From Capra hircus (taxonomy: Eukaryota > Chordata > Mammalia > Artiodactyla > Bovidae), in contig NC_030820.1 of assembly GCF_001704415.2 (NCBI RefSeq), forward strand, positions 2,406,501-2,470,500: a DNA stretch of 64,000 nt, given 5' to 3'. Shown here piece by piece: positions 10,233 to 20,910 of this stretch (positions within the stretch are counted from its first letter, which is position 1; every line of letters begins with the position of its first letter). The translations under genes were made by a program, and so were the position numbers. Under the pieces are notes generated by a model. The model did not search any database, had not been told where the DNA came from, and saw only the letters and a program-made list of their open reading frames with translations.

Positions 10233-10800
10233 ATGGCTATACTATTCTTTTAAAGGTTGTGCCCTGCCCTCTTCCCTTCTGTTTCAATTACACTATTCAA
10301 ATATATGCCTCTTTTTAAAAATTATTCACGTCTGGAAAGGGTAAAGTGCAAGAATTTTCACTTAAAACAACTAGAAAAGCTTGACAGTTTACTTTGAAAT
10401 CACGTTCACGGGCAATGAAAAGCTACTAAGGCAGTCAGAACTTGACAAGGATGTTAGAGAGAAGAGAAACACACGAGGTGAGAGTTTGAGTCTCCTTTCA
10501 AGGCATTTAGTTACTCAGGAGAACTCCATATCCAGAAACTCTAAAGCCATGTAGAAGTAGTGGCCAAAAGGGAGAGATTTCAGCAGTCTAATTAGCCTGG
10601 TGAATTCAAATGTGAGTATCAGGGCTACAAGAAGAAATGGGAAACACACTGAGGTGAGTCCAATAATCTCTGTCACATATGTCCTTGAGGGTCTTTATGT
10701 TCTTAGACAAACCTAAGGAAGGATGGCCATCCCTACCTACATCATCCCTACATGAACTGATCACATACCCCACAACCCACCTCCCTCACTTTACCTTTAA
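10233..10800. other. Unique-looking DNA, no gene seen
   Basis: No repeat or coding region recognised. Confidence 0.55.
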
Positions 10801-10804
10801 AAAT

Positions 10805-12859
10805 GCTTTCCTGAGGTGCATTGATTTATCTCTGGGCTTTCTATTTTGTTTCTTTGATCAATATTTCCATCTTTGTGCCAGGACCACACTGTCTTGATGA
10901 CTGTAGCTTTGTAGTATAGTCTGAAGTCAGGCAGGTTGATTCCTCCAGTTCCATTCTTCTTTCTCAAGATTGCTTGGGCTATTCGAGGTTTTTTTTAATT
11001 TCCATACAAATTGTGAAATTATTTGTCCTAGTTCTCTGAAAATTACCGTTGGTAGCTTGATAGGCATTGCATTGACTCTATAGATTGTTTTGGGTAGTAT
11101 ACTCATTTTCACTATATTCTTTCTTCCAATCCATGAACATGGTATATTTCTCTATCTATTTGTGTCCTCTTTGATTCCTTTAATCACTTTTTTATAGTTT
11201 TCTATATATAGGTCTTTTGTTTCTTTAGGTAGATTTACTCCTAAGTATTTTATCCTTTTCATCGTAATGGTGAATGAAATTGTTTCCTTAATTTCTCTTT
11301 CTGTTTTCTCACTGTTAGTGTATAGGAATGCAAGGGATTTCTGTGTGTTAATTTTATATCCTGCAACTTTACTATATTCATTGATTAGCTCTAGTAACCT
11401 TACCTGTGACAAAGGAGGCAAGAATATACAATGGAGAAAAGACAATCTCTTTAACAAGTGGTGCTGGGAAAACGGGTCAACCACATGTAAAAGAATGAAA
11501 CTAGAACACTTTCTAACACCATACACAAAAATAAACTCAAAATGGATTAAAGATCTAAACATAAGACCAGAAACTATAAAACTCCTAGAGGAAAACATAG
11601 GCAAAACACTCTCAGACATAATCATAGCAGGATCCTCTATGACCCACCTCCCAGAATAATGGAAATAAAACCAAAAATAAACAAATGGGACCTAGTTAAA
11701 CTTAAAGGCTTTTTTCACAACGAAGGAAACTATAAGCAAGGTGAAAAGACTGCCTTAAGAATGGGAGAAAATAATAGCAAATGAAGCAACTGACAAAGAA
11801 TTAATCTCAAAAATATACAAGCAGCTCAGGCAGCTCAATCAAAATGACCCAATCAAAAAATGGGCCAAAGAACTAAACAGATATTTTCCAAAGAAGACAT
11901 ACAGATGGCTAACAAACATATGAAAAGATGCTCAACATCACTCATTATCAGAGAAATGCAAATCAAAACCACAATGAGGTACCATCTCACATCAGTCAAA
12001 ATGGCTGCTATCAGAAAGTCTACAAACAATAAATACTGGAGAGGGTGTGGAGAAAAAGGAACCCTCTTACACTGTTGGTGGGGATGCAAACTAGTACAGC
12101 CACTCTGGAGAACAGTGTGACGATTCCTTAAAAAACTGGAAATAGAACTGCCATACGACCCAGCAATCCCACTGCTGGGCACACACACTGGGCAAACCAG
12201 AATTGAAAGAGCCACGTGTATTCCAGTGTTCATCGCAGCACTGTTTACAATACTTAGAACATGGAAGCAACCTAGATGTCCATTGGCAGATGAATAGATA
12301 AGAAAGCTCTGGTACATATACACAATGGAACATTACTCAGCTATTGAAAAGAATGCATTTGCATCAGTTCTAATGAGGTGGATGAAACTGGAGCCTATTA
12401 TACAGAGTGAAGTAAGTCAGAAAGAAAAACACCGATACAGTATATTAATGCATATATATGGAAATTAGAAAGACGGTAATGATGACCCTATATGCAAGAC
12501 AGCAAAAGAGACACAGATATAAAGAACAGACTTTTGGACTCTGTGGGAGAAGGTGAGGGTGGGATGATTTGAAGGAATAGCATTGAAACATGCATATTAC
12601 CATATGTGAAATAGATCACCAGTCCAGGTTTGATGCATGAAACAGGGCACTCAGGGCCGGTGCACTGGGATGACCCTGAGGGATGGGATAGGGAGGGAGG
12701 AGGGAGGGGGCTTCAGGATGGGGAACAAATGTACACCCATGGCTGATTTATGTCAATGTATGGCAAAACCCACTATAATATTGTAAAGTAATAAGCCTGC
12801 AGGTAAAATAAATAACTTAAGAAAAAACTAATGAAAAAAAAAGCTTTCCTGAAATGCAT
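10805..12859 (+). mobile_element. Ruminant L1 with 5' inversion (twin-primed), with TSD
   Basis: 11397-12835 is a plus-strand L1 3' part (ORF2 C-terminus, 3' UTR, A-rich end). 10812-11396 is the directly preceding part of the same L1 in opposite orientation; together they give continuous ORF2 with only a few bases lost. Both lie inside a 17-bp near-repeat, GCTTTCCTGARRTGCAT (10805-10821 and 12843-12859), whose inner part overlaps L1-like sequence. The upstream TTTAAAAATG fits the L1 endonuclease cut TTTT/AA on the opposite strand. Frameshifts are present, so no working protein. Confidence 0.9.
11860..12470 (+). pseudogene. L1 ORF2 C-terminus, broken
   Basis: The frame at 11860-12120 encodes the conserved ANKHMKRCSTSLIIREMQIK block and the zinc-knuckle-like region CWRGCGEKGTLLHCWWGCKL, where the Cys/His order C-x3-C-x7-H-x4-C is retained. 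It then breaks at a TGA (12118-12120). Downstream codons continue the ORF2 C-terminus to the end near 12468. The region is thought to help reverse transcription of the L1 RNA. The protein is not produced intact. Confidence 0.85.
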
Positions 12860-13429
12860 CTAGGAGTTTAGGTGTTTTGATCACTAGCTGTCTAGATTCC
12901 GTGCTTGGTGCCTGCAAAAAATGCCATACTTTCCTTCATCACAACCTGGTATCAGTAGACTGGCTTTACAGTGCATGGGTGAGTAACCCAAGCTTGGTTC
13001 TGTAACACTACACTGTCCATTAGAAGCCTCCAGGGGAATTCTGTTCAAATATTCACATACTCTCTCAAACATCTATTTCACAAAAAATATCTCATGCTGC
13101 AATTAAGGCTCCTGCCTCTGGTTCTGTTCTTAGAAGGAATGGAAAAATACATGTCCTGTACTCTGTGAATAATTATATTTTTCCAGAGAGTGAGACCTCA
13201 TTAGCCATTATCTTGGGAATTAAGTTCCTATAAATGAAGTCATTTGTGTTGAAGATAACTTGTATTTCTCAGAAATTTCAGAAAGCAAAGTACATCTTTC
13301 TTTTAATGCAGAACCAAATGAAGATAAATAAGATTCCTTAGAAGATATTGCAAAATCTGGGGGAATCTAATTTTGCCTCTTCTTTCTTCTTTTTTTTCCC
13401 ACATGGACTGGTCTGTTAAACTTTTCAGA
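12860..13429. other. Unique-looking DNA, no gene seen
   Basis: No coding or repeat family recognised. A pyrimidine-rich patch lies at 13376-13400. Confidence 0.55.
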
Positions 13430-13790
13430 AACCATTTCCCTTTTTCTCTGTTAGATTACACATCCCAGCCATGCTTGCAGTTAGGTATAGTCACATGATT
13501 AAGTTTGGACACATGAAATAAGGATGATAGTTGATTTATTCCACTTCCAGGCATGGCCCTTATAATTCCTGAGTGATCTATCCCCAATTGTTTTCCCTCA
13601 TATGACAGTTAATAATGAGCAGAGAGTGGAAGCTTAAGTCAGAAGCAGCCTGGGACCCTGATAGCACGTGGAGGACTGCCAACGAGAACCACTCACATAA
13701 GACAGTGAAATGAATGAGATACACTTTTATTTTGCCAGGCCATCGGGAATTTGGGTTTTATTACAGAAATAAACTGCTTATCATTATAGA
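13430..13790 (+). repeat. Old LTR-like interspersed repeat, family not assigned
   Basis: The order GATTACACATCCCAGCC, AGTCACATGATTAAG, CCACTTCCAGGCATGGCCC, GCAGCCTGGGACCCTGA, then GAAATAAACTGCTTATC near the end recalls a class of old mammalian LTR-type repeats with a terminal AATAAA. I could not name the family with confidence. No internal viral genes are present. Confidence 0.45.
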
Positions 13791-13844
13791 GAGACTGGAG
13801 CCAGGTCCCACAGATTGTTAAGTGCCCATTTAACCCTCTAGAAA

Positions 13845-13905
13845 TACACTGCCTGGGTTCCGATCATGGTTCCTAGTTACAAAACTCTGGGAAACTCCCT
13901 GAGGA
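13845..13905 (+). repeat. Possible MIR core trace
   Basis: CTGCCTGGGTTCCGATCATG followed by AAACTCTGGGAAACTCCCTG loosely follows the MIR core order. The match is weak and short. Confidence 0.3.
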
Positions 13906-14336
13906 TTCTGGTTCCTGAACGAAGGTTGCTGCACAGGAACTCCCACGTTGAACTGGGAAATGAAGGAGAAATACACACATATTGTGTCAAGCCACTGAGA
14001 GTTCTGAAGTGGTTTACTATACAGATTTGTCTACTCGGACTAAATCAAAGGGCACTGAAAAATGGGAAAGTGATCAAGGCATGGAAGGCTTCAAGAAACT
14101 GCAGCATCCAAAGCTTGGAAGTATGCACAGAGGAAGCTATCAATAATTTGCCAGTTTCCTTTATCATGAATAACTGTCACTTATTGGTTTGTTAAAGTGA
14201 CACTCTGACTCTCTTTTCCCTGCTCTTTTTCCTTCTGCCAGGGATGTTCAGAATGGCCTCTACTGCTTTTCAAAAAATGCATCTCTGTTCTCCAAACCGT
14301 CTAAAAACTAATGACCAAATTGATTGAACTCATTCA
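13906..14336. other. Unique-looking DNA, no gene seen
   Basis: A 109-codon open frame spans 13866-14195 but overlaps the possible MIR trace and shows no domain, signal peptide or known motif. I do not call it a gene. Confidence 0.5.
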
Positions 14337-14351
14337 TGTGGGTGCTTCTTC

Positions 14352-14704
14352 TTTCTATAATGTTTATTTATTTAATGTTTTGGCTGTGCTGGGTCTTTGT
14401 TGTTGTGTGGGCTTTTCTTTAGTTGCAGCGAGAGGGGGCTACTCTTTGTTGCAGTGTGAGGGCTTCTCAATATGGTGGCTTCTTTCGCTGCGAAGTTTGG
14501 TCTCTAGGTTGTGTGAGTTTTAGGAATTCTGGCATGTGGGTTCTAGTGTTGTGTTTCCCAGGCTCTGGAGCACAGGCTAAAGAGATGTGGTGCATGGGCT
14601 TAGTTGCTCCACGGCACGTGGGATCTTCCAGAACCAGGGGCTGAAACAGTGTCTTCTGCATTGTAAGGCGAATTCTTTACCACTGAGCCACCCAGTAAGC
14701 TCCG
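14352..14704 (-). mobile_element. CHR-type tRNA SINE with 15-bp TSD
   Basis: The plus strand begins TTTATTTATTTAATGTTTTG (complement of the A-rich end) and ends in GAATTCTTTACCACTGAGCC, the complement of the tRNA-like head. A perfect 15-bp direct repeat, TGTGGGTGCTTCTTC, occurs at 14337-14351 and 14705-14719. The full-length insertion therefore has both boundaries fixed. The B box region (complement near 14640) is mutated. Confidence 0.92.
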
Positions 14705-14719
14705 TGTGGGTGCTTCTTC

Positions 14720-15201
14720 ACTCAGGCATTAGCATCTTTAAGCCTTGTGGCATGTGGGCTCCAACCATTCCCAGTAAAGAGGTGGAAGGCTGTCTTGTGA
14801 CTAAGAGATTCCTGAGAAGCAGAACTGATGGCAGCTTGGGGAGCTTTGGGGTGGGGGTGGGAAGCATGCCTGCCATGCAGATGCCCCTCACTCCCAGAGG
14901 ACCTGCTGTCTGGGTGGGGCCTCTAACCTGTTCCCTTCCTTCTCCTAGAACTTCTGCCAGCCCCAGCCTCTCAGGGTCTACAGACACTCAATTCTTTCAG
15001 CCCTTCATTTAATCCCTTTCCTCCTTGGGGACAGCTTGGTCCTGATATCTCTCTTAATCCAATTTTGTCCTCGCCTTTCTACACACCTGCCCCACGTTTT
15101 TGATGAAGGTTATTTTTGAGCACATTGGATACATTTTAAAGCATTTTCTAGTTGGGCAAATGTTACATTGCTAAGCAATCTGTTTTCTCAGCTGACAATT
15201 G
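14720..15201. other. Unique-looking DNA, no gene seen
   Basis: GC content is higher at 14760-14960 but CpG is scarce. No recognisable exon. Confidence 0.5.
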
Positions 15202-15319
15202 TGTTATGTGTTGAACTGCGTGTCCCCCACCAGTACCCCCACCCTCACCAAACTCATCTGTTGAAACCTTAACCCTCAATGTGGAAATATGTGGTCTTAT
15301 TTGAAAATAAGGTAATTAT

Positions 15320-15523
15320 GTGAAGTCACTCAGTCGTGTCCAACTCTTTGCGGCCCCATGGATTGTAGCCTACCAGGCTCCTCCCTCCATGGGATTCTCC
15401 AGGCAAGAGTGCTGGAGTGGGTTGCCATTTTCCTTCTCCAGGGGATCTTCCTGACCCAGGGATCAAACGCAAGTCTCCCCATTCCAGGCAGACGCTTTAA
15501 CCTCTGAGCCACCAGGGAAGCCC
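15320..15523 (-). mobile_element. Bov-tA SINE with 11-bp TSD
   Basis: A full Bov-tA in minus orientation: body words ACCAGGCTCCTCCCTCCATG and GAGTGGGTTGCCATTTTCC, then the tRNA-like head complement ending CCTCTGAGCCACCAGGGAAG. Direct repeats AAGGTAATTAT at 15309-15319 and 15524-15534 are perfect. It inserted into the MLT1-type LTR. Confidence 0.95.
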
Positions 15524-15621
15524 AAGGTAATTATAGATGACCTTATAATTAGCTATAATGGGATCATTAGAGTGGGTTTTAATCCAATATGACTCATATC
15601 TTTATAGAAAGGGAGAATCTG

Positions 15622-15651
15622 AACACACACACACACACACACAAACACACC
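15622..15651. repeat. (CA)n microsatellite in the LTR
   Basis: About ten CA units, with one CAAA interruption, followed by a C-rich patch. It grew at a place where the LTR consensus already has a short CA-rich stretch. Confidence 0.9.
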
Positions 15652-15907
15652 TCCCACATCCCCCCACCCCCCCATTATGTGAAAATGAAGGTAGAGACCT
15701 AACAAGCCAAGGAATGCCAAGGATTGCCAGCAGACCACCAGAGCCAGGAGTAAACTGTAAAATAGCCTTTTCTCTCACAGCTCTCAGAAGAAACCAACAC
15801 TGCTGACATCTTGACCTTGGGTGCTTCCAGAAATTCAAGTCAGTAAATCTCTGTTTAAGCCAGCAAACTTGTGGTACTTTGTTATGGAAGCCTAAACAAA
15901 CAGATTC

Positions 15908-16975
15908 AAAGGTAGACAGCAATGTCTATGTAATTGGGCTGTTTGGAAGATTTCAGAGGTGACACCTATAGGACTCATAACACGGAGTCTGGCACGTGGC
16001 CAGGACTTGGCAAATGTCTGCTCCTTTTGCTTCTACTTCTTTGCTGAGCATTTCATCTGTCAATTGCACCGTCTATGTTCTGAAGGGAAGCCCCATCCTG
16101 CCTGCATTATTTGTCTTTGGCCTCAAAGTTAATGATAAAAATATTTATTACAATTGACTCCATTTTCTCAATTTAGCAAAGTACTGCTACATGAAATGAA
16201 CAATTTTAGTTTATCCTTCAGACTTCCTTTCTTTGAACTAAATAAGCCTTGATTATTTTCTTAATAGTTTTCCTTAATGCCTTAACATTTTTAATCATCT
16301 CTATAGTGGCTAAGAAAGACTCTTAGTTCTTTAGTAACAGAATCTGGAATCTGACACGGTATCAGCAGGAGCTAAAGCTCCACAGCGCTAAGCAGGGACA
16401 CTATGTGGGCTGCTTCTCCTCTGTGTGCTCTGCCAGATCCAGTATCTCCCTGCTGCTGTGTCCTCAGAGGGTGATGCATGGAGTCCATCTGGCCCAGATT
16501 TCCTTGGTGACTGGTGTCCAGATGGGTGCAGCCATGGAGGGAGGCACTGGCAGATGTCATGATGGCAGGAGGAGACACCAGGCAGGGTATTTCTCTCCTT
16601 CTCTCTTCCTGACTTGGCACTGTCTCTAGGGGTAGCTGCATTCCTCCATGACCTCAATGTCTGGGAAACACCTGTGTGCCTTGACTCTTAGTCCCAGAGA
16701 CAGGACGTTCCTGCTATCCCCAGTCCCTGGGGCCTCACCACCTTTCCTCACTCCTGACCCCTGCACACACCTCCACAGGCCTCCCTTCCATTGACTCTAT
16801 TTGTCTGACTACCTGGGCTGGTTACCTGTACCCTGACTGATGCATTCTTGAAGTTAGTTTGCCCCTGAAAAGATCCTGATGAAAGACTGAGCGCAAGTTG
16901 TTTTGGGAACTATACTGGTAGGAAGTAGGGGACAGATATGAGAGAGGAAGACAGCTAATTAAGGGTAAGCTAGGG
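15908..16975. other. Unique-looking DNA, no gene seen
   Basis: Frames at 16372-16657 overlap on both strands and show no domain. No repeat family recognised. Confidence 0.5.
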
Positions 16976-17199
16976 GCTTCCCTGGGCTTCCCAGGTGGCA
17001 CTGGTGGTAAAGAACCCACCTGCCAAATCAGGAGAAGCAGGAGAGCTGGGTTCAACCCCTGGGTCAGGAAGATCCCCTGGAGGAGGGCATGGCAACACAC
17101 TCCAGTATTCTTGCCTGGAGAATCCCATGGGCAGAGGAGCCTGGTGGGCTACAGTCCACAGGGTCACAGAGTAAGACACAACTGAAGTGACTTAGCACC
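16976..17199 (+). mobile_element. Bov-tA SINE
   Basis: Plus orientation with a tRNA-like head (TTCCCAGGTGGCACTGGTGG) and B box (GGGTTCAACCCC), then the body to CAACTGAAGTGACTTAGCAC. The first bases GGGCTTCCCTGGGCTTCCC are a partial duplication of the head. Confidence 0.92.
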
Positions 17200-17204
17200 C
17201 ATGC

Positions 17205-17276
17205 AGGCACCTCCCTGGGGGTTCAGGGGTTAAGATTCCACCTTCCAATTCTTGGTTGGGGAATTAAGATCCCACA
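17205..17276 (+). mobile_element. tRNA-SINE head fragment
   Basis: CACCTCCCTGGGGGTTCAGG and GGGGAATTAAGATCCCACAT resemble the head of a CHR-type SINE, cut off where the BovB begins. Confidence 0.5.
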
Positions 17277-20079
17277 TACTGCATAGGAGCCCTGAATGTT
17301 AGGTCCATGAATCAAGGCAAATTAGAAGTGGTCAAACAGGACATGGCAAGAGTGAACATTGACATTCTAGGAATCAGTGGACTAAGATGGACTGGGATGG
17401 GTAAATTTAACTCAGACGACCATTATATCTTCCACTGTGGGCAAGAATCCCTTAGAAGAAATGGAGTAGCTATCATAGTCAACAAAACAGTCCCAAAGAC
17501 AGTACTTGGATGCAATCTCAAAAACGACAGAATGATCTCTGTTCATTACCAAGGCAAACCATACAATATCACGGTATTCCAAGTCTATGCTCTGACCAGT
17601 AATGCTGAAGAAGCTGAAGTTGAATGGTTCTATGAAGACCCATAAGACCTTTTAGAACTAACACTCAAAAAAGATGTCCTTTTCATTATAGGGGACTGGA
17701 ATGAAAAAGTAGGATGTCAAGAAACACCTGGAGTAATAGGCAAATTTGGTCTTGGAGTACAGAATGAAGCAGGGCAAAGGCTAACAGAGTTTTGCCAACA
17801 GAACGCACTGGTCATAGCAAACATCCTCTTCCAACAACACAAGAGAAGACTCTACACCTGGACATCACCAGATGGCCAACACCAAAATCAGATTGATTAT
17901 ATTCTTTGCAGCCAAAGATGGAGAAGCTCTATATGGTTAGCAAAAACAAGACCGGGAGTTGACTTTAGCTCAGATCATGAACTCCTTATTGCCAAATTCA
18001 GACTCAAATTGAAGAAAGTGGGGAAAACCACTAGACCATTCAGGTATGACCTAAATCAAATCCCTTATGATTATACAGTAGAAGTGAGAAATAGATTTAA
18101 GGGACTAGATCAGATAAACAGAATGCCTGATGAAGTATAGATGGAGGTTCATGACACTGTACAGGAAGCAGGGATCAAGACTATCCCTAAGAAAAAGAAA
18201 TGCAAAAAAGCAAAATGGCTGTCTGAAGAGGCCTTACAAGTAGCTGTGAAAATAAGAGAAGTAAAAAGCAAAGGAGAAAAGGAAAGATATATCCATTTGA
18301 ATGCAGAGTTCCAAAGAATAGGAAGGAGACATCAGAAAGCCTTTCTCAGTGATCAATGCAAAGAAATAGAGGAAAAAGTAGAATGGGAAAGACTAGAGAT
18401 CTCTTCAAGAAAATTAGACATACAAAGGGATTATTTAATACAAAGATGGGCTCATTAAAGGACAGAAATGGTATGGACCTAACAGAAGCAGAAGATATTA
18501 AGAGGTGGCAAGAATACACAGAAGAACTGTACCAAAAAAGGATCTTCACAACTCAGATAATCATGATGGTATGGTGACTCACCTAGAGCCAGACATCCTG
18601 GAATGTGAAGTCAAGTGGGCCTTAGGAAGCATCACTATGAACAAAGCTAGTAGAGGTGATGAATGTCAGTTGAGCTATTTCAATTCCTAAAAGGTGATGC
18701 TGTGAAAGTGTTGTACTCAGTATGCCAGCAAATTTGGAAAACTCAGGAGTGGCCACAAGACTGGAAAAGGTCAGTTTTCATTCCAATCCCAAAGAAAGGG
18801 AATGCCAAAGAATGCTCAAACTACTGCACAACTGCACTCAACTCACATGCTAGTAAAGTAATGTTCAAAATTCTCCAAGCCAGGCTTCAGCAATACTTGA
18901 ACCGTGAACTTCCAGATGTTCAAGCTGGTTTTAGAAAAGGCAAAGGAACCAAAGATCAAATTGCTAACATTCACTGGATCATCAAAAAAGCAAGAGAGTT
19001 CCAGGAAAACATCTATTTCTGCTTTATTGACTATGCCAAAGCCTTTGACTGTGTGGATCACAATAAACTGTGGGAAAGTCTTAAACAGATGGGAATACCA
19101 GACCACCTGACTTACCTCTTAAGAAACCTGTATGCAGGTCAGGGTGCAATAGTTAGAGGTGGACATAGAACAACAGACTGGTTCCAAATAAGAAAAGAAG
19201 TACATCAAGGCTGTATATTGTCACCCTGCTTATTTAACTTATATGCAGAGTACATCATGAGAAATGCTGGACTGGATGAAGCACAAGCTGGAATCAAGAT
19301 TGGCAGGAGAAATATCAATAACCTCAGATACACAGATGACACCACCCTTATGGCAGAAAGTGAAGAAGCACTAAAGAGGCTCTTGATGAAAGTGAAAGAG
19401 GAGAGTGAAAAAGTTGGCTTAAAGCTCAACATTCAGAAAACTGAGATCATAGTATCCAGTCCCATCACTTCATGGCAAATAGATGGGGAAACAGTGGAAA
19501 CAGTGGCTTACTTTATTTTTTTGGGCTCCAAAATCACTGCAGATAGTGACTGCAGCCATGGAATTAAAAGACGCATACTCCCTGGAAGGAAAGTCATGGC
19601 CAACCTAGATAATATATTCAAAAGCAGAGACATTACTTTGTCAATGAAGGTCCATCTAGTCAAGGCTATTGTTTTCCCAGTAGTCATGTATGGATGTGAG
19701 AGTTGAACTACAAAGAAAGCTGAGTGCAAAGAATTGATGCTTTGAACTGTGGTGTTGGAGAAGACTTTTGAGAGTCCCTTGGGCTGCAAGGAGATCCAAC
19801 CAGTCCATCCTGGAAGGACTCATGTTGAAGCTGAAACTCCAATACTTTGGCCACCTGATGTGAAGAGCTGATTCCTTTGAAAAGACCTTGATGCTGGGAA
19901 AGATTGAGGGCATGAAGAGACGGGGATGACAGAGGATGAGATGGTTGGAGGGCATCACTGACTCAAAGGACATGAGTTTGGGTAAACTCCAGAGCTGGTG
20001 ATGGACAGGGAAGCCTGGTGTGATATGGTCCACTGGGTCACAAAGAGTCGGACAGGACTGAGAGACTGAACTGAACTGA
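17277..20079 (+). mobile_element. BovB (RTE), nearly complete ORF2
   Basis: Runs from the start of the endonuclease to the ACTGAACTGA tail and lacks only the 5' few hundred bases of the about 3.2-kb element. Both enzyme domains lie in order, so it shows the full BovB layout. Several stops and frame changes make it non-autonomous (next entry). I found no target duplication. Confidence 0.93.
17307..19706 (+). pseudogene. BovB ORF2: endonuclease plus reverse transcriptase, broken
   Basis: Product in intact form: APE-type endonuclease followed by a non-LTR reverse transcriptase that nicks the target and copies BovB RNA. The endonuclease part (17307-18010) keeps GDWNEKVG (about 17693), the IDYIL block and SDHELL (about 17972). 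A TAA at 17643-17645 and a TAG near 18138 interrupt it. Frameshifts fall near 18400-18690. From 18663 the frame is open for 347 codons, with CFIDYAKAFDCVDHNKLW and LRYTDDTTLMAE; both catalytic Asp remain, with Thr in place of the usual Ala in YADD. A Trp-to-stop change ends it at 19704-19706, short of the natural C-terminus. Confidence 0.92.
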
Positions 20080-20897
20080 TGCCTCATGGTGCTGCCAAAA
20101 AATTAACAAAACTGGTTTTATTATTATTTTTCAATTGTTTAAAAAAATAAAAGGCACTTTTTGAAAAAGGTAAGCTAGTTTGTCAGTTACAACAGTCTGT
20201 GACTGAGCATGAATCCTGCTGGGAACCCTGGGGTATAAAATATGTACCTCAAAATTACTTCCCCTGTGGAGGATAGGGGCTGAGCTCAGGAGGTGGAGGG
20301 CTACTCCAGGGGTGCTCTTCACTGGAACTTTCAGCCTACCTTATCTCCAGGCTGTACATCTCTGCTTAGCAAAAAGGGCCTCTGGCCCCAGAGCTGCACA
20401 AATTGGCAGCTGGGAGAAAAGGGTAAGGCTTGTTGTGCACATGTCGTGTCTGGAGACCGGCTCCAGCACATCACATCCTCACACCTCCCCTCTGAGGCAT
20501 GCTGCCTAGAGTCTTCTTTTAGGGGAGCTTCACTCGTGTCACCCCTTCTGGATATTATCCAATGACATGTTTGCCTGAAATATGCCATTTTCCACCTCAC
20601 TTGTAAACTGCTTCTCCTCCCTAACCAGGGTTCCTTAGGCTTCTCTTCACTGGACTTTATTCTGACACTTCCAATTTGACTGTGTCATTCTGACTCCTGG
20701 TTTTCTCCATTGCACACTGAAAAGATGACTGGACTCCATTCTTATCTTCTAGGGTCTACTTTGGATAAGAATCAGGACAGAGATTCCCCAGGTTTTATGT
20801 TTTCAAAGTCACAGGGCTAGACATATAAATATAAGGTGATTAATTTCAAATGCTGCAAATAGTGGATCCAAATGTGGCCAAATACTTATTTAGAGTC
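20080..20897. other. Unique-looking DNA, no gene seen
   Basis: No repeat or coding region recognised. Open frames at 20293-20600 overlap on both strands without domain content. Confidence 0.5.
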
Positions 20898-20910
20898 ACT
20901 AAGGTAGGTC

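Larger units (their letters stand above)
15202..15907 (+). mobile_element. MLT1-type LTR (ERVL-MaLR), solo, split by a SINE
   Basis: Starts TGTTATGTGTTGAACTGCG and ends in GTTATGGAAGCCTAAACAAA. Between them lie the family words TGGTCTTATTTG, TTAATCCAATATGACTC, CTCTCAGAAGAAACCAACAC and ATCTTGACCTTGGG. It is a single old LTR of a non-coding retrovirus-like element; no gag, pol or env sequence is next to it. A Bov-tA SINE at 15320-15523 divides it. Confidence 0.8.

Noticed and set aside
13866..14195. 109-codon open frame in unique DNA
   Set aside because: No motif, signal peptide or conserved pattern. Its length is within chance, and its start overlaps a possible MIR trace.
14587..15012. 141-codon frame in GC-richer DNA
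   Set aside because: It begins inside the minus-strand CHR SINE and shows no coding signature beyond it.
15202..15907. Possible intact endogenous retrovirus
   Set aside because: Only one LTR is present. No gag, pol or env and no second LTR were found nearby.
20293..20600. Overlapping frames on both strands of unique DNA
   Set aside because: Both phases are equally open and neither has motif content, so they reflect base composition only.
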